Shown: positions 1-5,585 of the stretch, in pieces
Layout of the letters: each line of letters starts with the position of its first letter
Numbering within the stretch: position 1 is the stretch's first letter
DNA from: Desulfobacteraceae bacterium
Lineage (GTDB): Bacteria; Desulfobacterota; Desulfobacteria; Desulfobacterales; Desulfosalsimonadaceae
Length of the DNA stretch: 6,014 nucleotides
NCBI GenBank assembly: GCA_011389605.1
Contig: JAABTZ010000215.1
Location: 1-6,014 of the forward strand
Direction: 5' to 3'
Translations under genes and position numbers: made by a program
The notes under the pieces: generated by a model
The model's database searches: none
The model's input: only the letters and a program-made list of their open reading frames with translations
What the model was told of the DNA's origin: nothing

Positions 1-375
1 GAGATGGCCGAAGGCGCGGAGCTTGATCAGAGGCAGGTCCTGGAATGGGCAAAACAGCATGTGGGTGAAAGGGCCGCGGTTCCAAAGGAAGCGATTATAA
101 CCGATGAAATTCCGCTTACGCCTGTTGGCAAGATATTCAAGCCCGCCCTGCGCTGGGATGCAATAAGGCGTGCCTGCGAAGAAGAGCTTTCCGTTTTGGG
201 AGATATGGTTGAATCCTTGCGGGTGCAAGTAGGAGAGGACAAAATGCACGGCACAAGGACCCAGATTTTTTTCAGGCCTGCTGCAGGGGTTGACATGGAA
301 ACAATCAGAAAAAAAGCAGAGGAACTGCTCACCCGCTATGCTATTTATTACACCATAGATGAAATCAGGAAATAA
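1..375 (+). CDS. Acyl-CoA synthetase (AMP-forming), C-terminal fragment; 5' end outside window
   Basis: The reading frame is open from base 1 to a TAA at 373-375, giving 124 codons of the C-terminal end of an ANL-superfamily adenylate-forming enzyme. Such enzymes activate a carboxylic acid with ATP to an acyl-AMP and transfer it to coenzyme A in the cytoplasm. The diagnostic sequence is the A10 motif PLTPVGKIFKPALR at fragment residues 38-51. K44 (codon 130-132) is the lysine that in this superfamily contacts the acyl-adenylate. About 70 further residues follow A10 and look like a small beta-alpha-beta extension, as in some long FadD-like acyl-CoA synthetases of the COG0318 type. The ATG at base 4 is an internal Met, not a start: the frame continues upstream through GAG and the catalytic N-terminal domain is missing only because of the window edge. 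The substrate cannot be read from this fragment. Confidence 0.9.
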   Translation, partial: EMAEGAELDQRQVLEWAKQHVGERAAVPKEAIITDEIPLTPVGKIFKPALRWDAIRRACEEELSVLGDMVESLRVQVGEDKMHGTRTQIFFRPAAGVDMETIRKKAEELLTRYAIYYTIDEIRK

Positions 376-387
376 AGGAACCTGCCG

Positions 388-415
388 GCATGCATTTCAT
401 GCAGCCGATATTTTG
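388..415 (+). terminator. Weak hairpin plus T-tract, possible terminator of the upstream synthetase gene
   Basis: GCATG at 388-392 and CATGC at 398-402 form a 5-bp stem with a 5-base loop, and a run of four T follows at 411-414 after an eight-base gap. The stem is short and the T-tract is short and displaced, so this would be a poor intrinsic terminator. It lies 13 bases past the stop codon of the upstream synthetase, which is the expected place. Confidence 0.22.
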
Positions 416-436
416 CGGGGATTTACGTATTTTCTA

Positions 437-468
437 TTGACTTCTTTTTATCTGTCTGGAACTATACT
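437..468 (+). promoter_or_regulatory. Candidate sigma70-type promoter for the solute-binding protein gene
   Basis: TTGACT at 437-442 matches five of six consensus -35 bases. Two overlapping -10 candidates follow. AACTAT at 460-465 has the ideal 17-bp spacer but only three consensus matches. TATACT at 463-468 matches better but has a 20-bp spacer. The surrounding DNA (421-535) is clearly more AT-rich than the flanking genes, as expected for a promoter. Transcription would start near 472-476, giving a leader of roughly 105-110 bases before the chosen ATG at 582. The -35 is persuasive; the exact -10 is uncertain. Confidence 0.42.
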
Positions 469-474
469 GGTATA
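463..474. promoter_or_regulatory. Short palindrome over the -10 region, possible operator
   Basis: TATAC at 463-467 and GTATA at 470-474 are perfect inverted repeats separated by TG. The element overlaps the candidate -10, where a repressor would block RNA polymerase. A site this short and AT-rich may be chance, and I cannot assign a regulator family. Confidence 0.2.
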
Positions 475-564
475 TGATGAACGCAGTTTATTTCTTTAAA
501 AGGAATCTCAAACGATCTCAGAAATTATAAGTCAATTCCGATAACAAAAAGGAAACAATGCAAA

Positions 565-572
565 GGGGGAGG
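565..572 (+). promoter_or_regulatory. Strong Shine-Dalgarno that fixes the solute-binding protein start at 582
   Basis: GGGGGAGG lies 9 bases before the ATG at 582. It sits downstream of an alternative in-frame ATG at 558, which has only a weaker AAGGA (549-553) four bases ahead of it. The 582 start also places the positively charged MAEKK directly before the hydrophobic signal core, which supports this choice. Confidence 0.7.
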
Positions 573-581
573 AAAAATATT

Positions 582-1961
582 ATGGCGGAAAAAAAACTGT
601 TTTTTAATTTGTGTTTAACCTTGTCATTAATGGCGGCACTTGTGCTGCTTCCCCACGGAGGCTTCGCCCAGGAGGTTAATTCATCTTTCAATCCGTCTGA
701 AATGTCGGACATGTCCGACTTTGACCCCAACAATTTCCAGCAGCCCGAGGGCGATACCATCAAACTCGGCTACATGCAGATCATGAGCGGGGCCGCGGCT
801 TCAAACGGGGAGCTGTTCTGGCCCATTGTAACCTGGGCGGCCCATGATATCAACAAACGGGGCGGGATCCTGGTGGATGGCAAGAAAAAAAAGATTGAAA
901 TCGTGACGGGTGACACCCAGGGGAAACCCGAGGCTGCCAAAAAGGAGACCGAGCGGCTCTGCCTGGAGGAGAAGGTGGATGTTCTCTGGGGCACATCCGG
1001 AAGCCACCTGGCCAAGGTCATAGCGGACGTGGCAAAAAAATACAAGGTGCCGTTCATGAACTGCCTGGCACTCTCCGACGAGCTCATGGATGAGAAAAAC
1101 TTCAACCGCTACACCTTTCGTACCCTTTCCAACACCACGCAGTGGAACATGGCCATGGCCTATTATTTCTCCAAACGGCCGGAGACCAGATTTTCCATCC
1201 TCTGCCAGGACTACATGTACGGCCACTCCATGGCGGGTGCGTTCAAGAAGCATCTGAAAAAGCTTAAACCTGAGGTCGAATTCGTAAGCGAAGACTATCA
1301 CCAGCTCTGGCTGAAGGACTTTGCCCCGTACCTCACCAAGATTATGGCGACCAACCCGGAGGTTCTCTATACTGCTGACTGGCTGCCGGACGGAGACAAC
1401 CTTGCCAAGCAGGTCCGGAACATGGGTCTTGAGCTGCCCATTGCGAACATCTACATTACGCTCCGCGAGACCCTGAAGGCTCTGGGTGTGGATGGCACCG
1501 AAAATCTGATCAACGGCTACTGCTTCATGAGCGGCGACACCCCTCAGACCGAGGCCCAGGCCAAACTCATGAAGGCCTGGCATGAGCAATGGAAAACCTG
1601 GAAAGCCCCTTATGACAGCGATACTTATGCCTGGCCGGAAGTTGTCTTGGGCAGCACCTTAAATGACACCTACTGGCTTTTTGACGTTATCAAGCGGGCC
1701 GGCAGCACGGATCCGGAAAAAATCATCGAGGTATGGGAAGGCGACGTCTTCCAGTCCATCCAGGGAATTCGCACCATGCGCGCCGACGACCATCAGGCGG
1801 TCTATGACATGTATATCAGCGATTACACATATCCCACCAAGGAAGTCTATCCGGGTGCGCTGTATTCTGAAGGATTTGCAGGACCCGGTGAAATTATAAC
1901 AGTTCCACAAAAATACTGCACCCCGCCGGTACCGGAAGGGCTGAAGGGCCGGGCCGAATAG
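582..1961 (+). CDS. Periplasmic solute-binding protein of a Liv/HAAT-type ABC importer (Peripla_BP_6-like)
   Basis: This 459-residue protein should capture the transported solute in the periplasm and deliver it to the LivHM channel encoded next. Residues 1-29 form a Sec signal peptide: charged MAEKK, a hydrophobic core at about 6-23, and likely cleavage after GFA, before Q30. There is no lipobox, so a soluble protein is expected. An Asp/Ser/Asn-rich linker (about 32-58, including MSDMSD) precedes the type I periplasmic-binding fold. The fold opens with IKLGYMQIMSG at 60-70 and continues with NKRGGI at 91-96, typical of LivK/AmiC-like proteins, and the DVLWGTSGS strand-loop at 133-141. It is longer than E. 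coli LivK (about 370 residues) and rich in Trp and Tyr, so the ligand need not be an amino acid. An eight-residue longer form from ATG 558 is possible. It appears to head the transport operon and is followed by its own terminator. Confidence 0.9.
   Translation: MAEKKLFFNLCLTLSLMAALVLLPHGGFAQEVNSSFNPSEMSDMSDFDPNNFQQPEGDTIKLGYMQIMSGAAASNGELFWPIVTWAAHDINKRGGILVDGKKKKIEIVTGDTQGKPEAAKKETERLCLEEKVDVLWGTSGSHLAKVIADVAKKYKVPFMNCLALSDELMDEKNFNRYTFRTLSNTTQWNMAMAYYFSKRPETRFSILCQDYMYGHSMAGAFKKHLKKLKPEVEFVSEDYHQLWLKDFAPYLTKIMATNPEVLYTADWLPDGDNLAKQVRNMGLELPIANIYITLRETLKALGVDGTENLINGYCFMSGDTPQTEAQAKLMKAWHEQWKTWKAPYDSDTYAWPEVVLGSTLNDTYWLFDVIKRAGSTDPEKIIEVWEGDVFQSIQGIRTMRADDHQAVYDMYISDYTYPTKEVYPGALYSEGFAGPGEIITVPQKYCTPPVPEGLKGRAE
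704..719. repeat. Perfect 16-bp palindrome inside the solute-binding protein gene
   Basis: GTCGGACATGTCCGAC is its own reverse complement over all 16 bases. It lies within the codons for the MSDMSD linker just after the signal peptide, where the two Met-Ser-Asp units use TCG in the first and TCC in the second. It could be a by-product of the repeated peptide, a short mRNA hairpin, or a protein-binding site. Confidence 0.75.
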
Positions 1962-1994
1962 AAAATGATGGCATAAAAACTTCTTTTCATTTAC

Positions 1995-2029
1995 GGCAGG
2001 GCGGACATTTGTCTGACCCTGCCTTTTTT
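1995..2029 (+). terminator. Intrinsic terminator between the solute-binding protein gene and livH
   Basis: GGCAGGG (1995-2001) pairs perfectly with CCCTGCC (2017-2023), and six T follow immediately (2024-2029). An inner GAC/GTC stem (2004-2006 with 2011-2013, loop ATTT) can extend the hairpin across a small internal loop. It begins 34 bases after the binding-protein stop and ends directly at the livH Shine-Dalgarno. Because the permease genes lack an obvious promoter of their own, it most likely acts as a partial terminator, letting some transcripts continue while most stop. Confidence 0.8.
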
Positions 2030-2041
2030 GGAGGAAATTGA

Positions 2042-2911
2042 ATGGATCCCATGACTTTTATTCTTATCACCCAGCTTGTCCATGGGCTGGCATACGGCAT
2101 GCTGCTTTTCCTGGTTGCCGCAGGGCTCAGCCTGATTTTCGGCATGATGGACATCCTGAACCTCTCCCATGCATACTTTTTCATGCTGGCCGCCTACATC
2201 GGCTACACGATAGCGGGGATGACCAATTTCTGGGTTGCGCTCCTGCTGGCGCCCCTGGTTGTGGTGGCTCTGGGCATGGTTATCGAACGCTTCATGCTGA
2301 GAAAAATACATCCCTTCGGCCATATCCCCGAGCTTGTTCTCACCATTGGCATCGGGCTTATTATAATGGAATTCTGCAAGGCGGTCTGGGGCACTCAGAG
2401 CCTGATGCTTCAGACGCCGGAAATATTGAGCGGCCTTTTGAACATCGGAGTTTTCCGATACCCTCTGTACAGGGCGTTTATCATCTTCTTTGCCGTTGCC
2501 ATGATGATCCTCATGGGAATTCTTTTTTACAAAACACGATTCGGGACTATCGTTCGGGCAGCCACCGCCGACGCAGACATGGTCAACGCCCTGGGGATCA
2601 ATGTGCCCCTGGTGTATACGGTTTTCTTTGGATTCGGAACCTGGCTGGCCGGACTGGCCGGAGTGGTCGTTGCACCGTTTCTATCGGTTTTTCCGGGGCT
2701 TGCGGATCAGGTGGGCTTTGATGCCTTTGTTGTCGTGGTGATGGGCGGCCTGGGGAGCATGTCCGGCGCCTTTGTTGGCGCCATTCTCATCGGTCTTCTG
2801 AATTCATTCGGAATTCAGTTTCTGCCAACAGCTGCCCCGCTTCTCACATTCGGCCTGATGGCCCTTGTGCTCTCTATTAAACCCACAGGCCTGTTCGGAG
2901 TAAGACAATGA
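2042..2911 (+). CDS. livH: Branched-chain amino acid-type ABC transporter permease LivH
   Basis: This 289-residue inner-membrane protein is one half of the importer channel and pairs with LivM. It is almost entirely hydrophobic, with about eight predicted membrane segments, roughly at 9-33, 41-58, 62-82, 95-113, 143-163, 190-212, 222-253 and 262-278. Family hallmarks are GLSLIFGMMDILNLSHA at 28-44, the cytoplasmic coupling loop FGTIVRAATADADMVNALGI at 167-186 that contacts the ATPase, and GGLGSMSGAFVGA at 235-247. The length is slightly under E. coli LivH (about 308). ATG 2042 is preceded by GGAGG at 2030-2034 with 7 bases of spacing, immediately after the terminator T-tract. Its stop overlaps the livM start by 4 bases (ATGA), indicating translational coupling. 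The family assignment is secure; the substrate is not. Confidence 0.95.
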   Translation: MDPMTFILITQLVHGLAYGMLLFLVAAGLSLIFGMMDILNLSHAYFFMLAAYIGYTIAGMTNFWVALLLAPLVVVALGMVIERFMLRKIHPFGHIPELVLTIGIGLIIMEFCKAVWGTQSLMLQTPEILSGLLNIGVFRYPLYRAFIIFFAVAMMILMGILFYKTRFGTIVRAATADADMVNALGINVPLVYTVFFGFGTWLAGLAGVVVAPFLSVFPGLADQVGFDAFVVVVMGGLGSMSGAFVGAILIGLLNSFGIQFLPTAAPLLTFGLMALVLSIKPTGLFGVRQ

Positions 2912-3897
2912 TTGCAAAAAAAAGCGCACCCTCATGGAAACAATGGGTGTTCCCGTGCCTGGTCGGGGTGATCCTGCTTGCCTACCCCTGGGTCCTGGGC
3001 ACCGTATATACCAACATTTTTATCTACTTCGCCATATTTAGCGTATTCGCGGCCAGCTTAAACATGCTGGTAAGCTACCTCGGGGTCTTGAGCTTCGGCC
3101 ATGCTCTTTTTTACGGCGGCGGCGCTTATGCAACAGCGCTTTTCCTGGACCATATCGAGGGCCTCGGGTTGTTTACGGTCATCCTTATCGGCGGCGCAGC
3201 AGGGGCGGCGCTGGGCCTCATTGTAAGCCCCCTTCTCAACCGGGTCAAAGCAACGGCTTTCGCTCTTCTGACACTGGCCCTGGGGCAGCTCGCCTACATG
3301 GCCTGCCTGAAGCTTCGCTTCATAACTTACGGCGAAGACGGGGTGGGCGGTTTCCCCATACCGGATCTCACCCTTCCGGGTATCGCATCCATAAACATGA
3401 TGACGGCCGAGAACTTCTACTACCTGGCCGTGGTGGTTTTAAGTCTCTGCCTGCTGCTGATGTGGTTTCTGACTAAAACCCCGTTTGGAAGCATTATGAT
3501 CGGCATCCGGGACAACCCCGATCGGGTTGACTTCCTTGGCTTTAACCTTCCGATGACCAAAGCCATCGTCTTTGTCATTTCAGGCTTTTTTGCCGGCATT
3601 GCAGGCGCCGTGTACGCACTGTTTCAGAATCTTGTCACACCGGACGGCGCCTTTCACATCATGACCTCTTTTACGCCGATTATGATGCTTTTTGTGGGCG
3701 GCATTGGCACGTTTGCCGGCCCCATCGTAGGCTCCGGCGTGATGACGATTATAGAGGAGCTGGCCACGCGCTACACCACCCAGATCGCTCTCTTTAACGG
3801 CATTCTGCTAGTCCTGGTGGTGATGTATTTCCGCACAGGCTTTGTCGGCCTCTACCTGCTGATCAGGGAAAAGTTGTTTCAAAAGGAGTCAAGCTGA
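2908..3897 (+). CDS. livM: Branched-chain amino acid-type ABC transporter permease LivM
   Basis: This 329-residue inner-membrane protein is the second channel subunit of the importer. A short Lys-rich cytoplasmic N-terminus leads into a membrane segment at about 13-30, followed by further hydrophobic segments up to about 317. LivM signatures are LGVLSFGHALFYGGGAYA at 58-75, the ATPase-coupling loop FGSIMIGIRDNPDRVDFLGF at 193-212, and GGIGTFAGPIVGS at 264-276. It lacks the long N-terminal extension of E. coli LivM (about 425 residues), as many homologues do. GGAG at 2897-2900, inside the end of livH, is spaced 7 bases from ATG 2908. The gene overlaps livH by 4 bases and shares one base with livG (TGATG), so the proteins are probably translated as a coupled set. 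Confidence 0.95.
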   Translation: MIAKKSAPSWKQWVFPCLVGVILLAYPWVLGTVYTNIFIYFAIFSVFAASLNMLVSYLGVLSFGHALFYGGGAYATALFLDHIEGLGLFTVILIGGAAGAALGLIVSPLLNRVKATAFALLTLALGQLAYMACLKLRFITYGEDGVGGFPIPDLTLPGIASINMMTAENFYYLAVVVLSLCLLLMWFLTKTPFGSIMIGIRDNPDRVDFLGFNLPMTKAIVFVISGFFAGIAGAVYALFQNLVTPDGAFHIMTSFTPIMMLFVGGIGTFAGPIVGSGVMTIIEELATRYTTQIALFNGILLVLVVMYFRTGFVGLYLLIREKLFQKESS

Positions 3898-4646
3898 TGA
3901 CGGATATTCTGGAAACAAAAGCGCTATCGCACGATTTCAGCGGCCTGCAAGTACTTGAAAATATAAATTTTGCCGTCAAACAGGGAGAGCGCCACGCCAT
4001 TATCGGCCCCAACGGCGCAGGCAAGACCACTTTTTTCAACCTGGTCACGGGTGTCTATGTGCCCAGCAGCGGTAAAATTCTGTTCAAAAGCGTAGATATT
4101 ACCAAGGCCAAGCCGTATCGCTTAAACCGGATGGGGCTCGGCCGCTCCTTTCAGATAACGAGCATTTTCCTGAAGCAGACTCCCTTCCAGAACATCCGGC
4201 TGGCGGTCCTTTCCAAAAACAAGATCAGGTTTAACCTGTTCCGGCGGGTGGACCGGATGGATGAGATCAACGAGCAGACCCATGAAATTCTGCGGGAGAT
4301 CAATCTGGAACAGGAAGCTCACCTGGAAACCAGCACGCTCTCCTACGGCAAGCAGCGCAGCCTGGATTTCGGCATGGCTCTTGCGACAGAGCCGGACTTG
4401 CTGATGTTCGATGAACCCACGGCCGGTATGTCAAGAGATGAGAGCCAAACTGCAGTTGAACTGATTCGAAAACTTACGGAAAACAAAACCATGATCATCG
4501 TGGAGCATGACATGGACGTGGTCTTTTCGCTGGCCGACCGGGTGACCGTGCTCCACCATGGAGAAATCCTGGCCACCGGCACGCCCCGGGAAATCAAGGA
4601 AAACGCGGGAGTCAAAAAGGCCTATCTGGGCGAGACGGAGGTGTGA
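3897..4646 (+). CDS. livG: ABC transporter ATP-binding protein LivG
   Basis: This 249-residue cytoplasmic ATPase is one of two non-identical nucleotide-binding subunits that drive the LivHM channel. It shows Walker A GPNGAGKTT at 37-45, the Q-loop glutamine at Q86 (GRSFQ), the ABC signature LSYGKQ at 148-153, Walker B LLMFDEP at 168-174 with catalytic E173, and the switch histidine H204 in VEHD. The signature departs from canonical LSGGQ, but LivG proteins often carry a YG form here, so it is a family trait rather than decay. Length is close to E. coli LivG (about 255). AAGGAG at 3883-3888 is spaced 8 bases from the start, which shares its A with the livM stop codon. All catalytic elements are intact. 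Confidence 0.95.
   Translation: MTDILETKALSHDFSGLQVLENINFAVKQGERHAIIGPNGAGKTTFFNLVTGVYVPSSGKILFKSVDITKAKPYRLNRMGLGRSFQITSIFLKQTPFQNIRLAVLSKNKIRFNLFRRVDRMDEINEQTHEILREINLEQEAHLETSTLSYGKQRSLDFGMALATEPDLLMFDEPTAGMSRDESQTAVELIRKLTENKTMIIVEHDMDVVFSLADRVTVLHHGEILATGTPREIKENAGVKKAYLGETEV
4637..4642 (+). promoter_or_regulatory. Shine-Dalgarno that decides the livF start
   Basis: GGAGGT sits at the very end of livG. It directly abuts an in-frame GTG at 4643, leaving no spacer, but is 6 bases from ATG 4649. This strongly favours ATG 4649 and a protein two residues shorter than the longest open frame. Confidence 0.75.
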
Positions 4647-4648
4647 AA

Positions 4649-5368
4649 ATGCTGCTTGAAGTAAAGAATCTGAATACGTTTTACGGCCTAAGCCACGTTC
4701 TCCAGAATATTTCCCTTACCGTGGACCGCGGGGAAATCGTGGCACTTCTGGGAAGAAACGGCATGGGCAAGAGCACCACGTTGAAAAGCATCATGGGTCT
4801 TGCCAAACCCCGCTCCGGAAAGGTCGTTTACGGCGGCCTGAATCTGGCCGGCAAACCTCCCTATAAAATCGCCCAGGCCGGCCTCGGCTTCATTCCTGAA
4901 GACAGGCGCATTTTCAACAACCTGACAGTGCTTGAAAACCTTAATATGGGGGCCAAAAATCAAGGGGGCAACGCGGGCAGCACGGGACAGAACCGGTGGA
5001 ACCTGGAGCGGGTCTTTGCCACCTTTCCATGGATGAAAGACCGAATTGCCCAGAGCGGCCAGTTCCTCTCCGGGGGGGAGCAGCAGATGCTAGCCATCGG
5101 GCGTGCGCTGATGGGAAACCCGGAACTTCTGCTCGTGGATGAGCCCACAGAGGGCTTGGCCCCGCTTATCGTAAAGCAGGTGCGAGACGTGTTAAAAGAG
5201 ATCAATCAGGCCGGAATGACCATTCTGCTGGTTGAACACAATTACAAGGTGGCCACATCTCTTGCTAATCGCGTCTACCTAATGGGAAAGGCCAGGATCG
5301 GATTTGAAGGAACAGTGCAGGAACTGGAGTCCAAGCCGGATGTTAAACAGGATTTTCTGGAAGTCTGA
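4649..5368 (+). CDS. livF: ABC transporter ATP-binding protein LivF
   Basis: This 239-residue cytoplasmic ATPase is the partner of LivG. It has Walker A GRNGMGKST at 35-43, a LivF-type Q-loop region FIPEDRRIF at 81-89 with Glu where most ABC proteins have Gln (usual for LivF), canonical signature LSGGEQ at 140-145, Walker B LLLVDEP at 160-166 with catalytic E165, and switch histidine H197 in VEHN. Length matches E. coli LivF (about 237). A Gly-rich stretch at about 105-113 (GGNAGSTG) falls in a variable helical region and may be a few residues longer than usual. An alternative GTG start at 4643 would overlap the livG stop by 4 bases but has no room for its Shine-Dalgarno. With ATG 4649, livF begins 2 bases after livG. 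Confidence 0.95.
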   Translation: MLLEVKNLNTFYGLSHVLQNISLTVDRGEIVALLGRNGMGKSTTLKSIMGLAKPRSGKVVYGGLNLAGKPPYKIAQAGLGFIPEDRRIFNNLTVLENLNMGAKNQGGNAGSTGQNRWNLERVFATFPWMKDRIAQSGQFLSGGEQQMLAIGRALMGNPELLLVDEPTEGLAPLIVKQVRDVLKEINQAGMTILLVEHNYKVATSLANRVYLMGKARIGFEGTVQELESKPDVKQDFLEV

Positions 5369-5437
5369 TCGGCCAGGATCAAAAGAGGAACTGGATGCTG
5401 CAGTTTCCGGCATCAGGGCGGCTGCTTCCTTATTAAT

Positions 5438-5462
5438 GGGGACAGGCTCCAAGCCTGCCCCC
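5438..5462. repeat. REP-like near-palindrome in the gap between livF and the second synthetase
   Basis: GGGGACAGGCT (5438-5448) and AGCCTGCCCCC (5452-5462) are 11-base arms pairing with a single A-C mismatch around a CCA loop. No T-tract follows, so it is a poor candidate for an intrinsic terminator. Its form, a G-run then a short GC-rich arm with its complement, resembles the dispersed REP palindromes mobilised by RAYT/Y1 transposases. Only one copy is visible here, so the class is inference. The rest of 5369-5585 shows no gene, promoter or terminator that I can support. Confidence 0.5.
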
Positions 5463-5576
5463 CCGAAGAAAGATATTCAACCCCCCTCACGGATGCCCAA
5501 AATTATATGAGATTGACGGGATTTCGCGCAGAAAGGCGGGCTCCGGAACCTGTGGCCGGCTGAATTGCCATAAATC

Positions 5577-5583
5577 AAAGGAG
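5577..5583 (+). promoter_or_regulatory. Shine-Dalgarno of the second synthetase gene, oddly close to the ATG
   Basis: AAAGGAG ends only 2 bases before ATG 5586 but 8 bases before an in-frame TTG at 5592. Standard spacing therefore favours the TTG, while start-codon frequency favours the ATG. An in-frame TAA at 5571-5573 rules out any earlier start. Confidence 0.55.
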
Positions 5584-5585
5584 AA

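Noticed and set aside
4..6. ATG near base 4 as a true start of a small 123-residue protein
   Set aside because: The frame is open to base 1, there is no Shine-Dalgarno in view, and the product begins in the middle of the C-terminal domain of an acyl-CoA synthetase.
801..1589. Long open frame on the - strand (262 codons) opposite the solute-binding protein gene
   Set aside because: It lies wholly inside a convincing gene, has no recognisable domain or ribosome-binding site, and is the usual antisense shadow of codon bias.
2038..2721. Open frame on the + strand (227 codons) overlapping livH in another frame
   Set aside because: Its translation is rich in Cys, His, Arg and Gly with no family features, while the livH frame has clear permease signatures.
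4044..4360. Non-canonical LivG signature (LSYGKQ) as a sign of a degenerate ATPase
   Set aside because: LivG proteins commonly have a YG form at this position, and Walker A, Walker B, Q-loop and switch histidine are all intact.
5289..5379. Direct repeat GGCCAGGATC near the end of livF and just after it
   Set aside because: Ten bases repeated once, about 80 bases apart, with no matching flanks; it is close to chance and has no evident function.
5304..5510. Open frame of 68 codons spanning the livF end and the following gap
   Set aside because: It starts inside livF in another frame, has no Shine-Dalgarno and runs through the REP-like palindrome; the peptide is low complexity.
5553..5568. Possible sigma54 promoter (TGGC...TTGC) before the second synthetase
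   Set aside because: The GG and GC elements are one base too far apart for the strict sigma54 spacing, and the -24 element lacks its AC.
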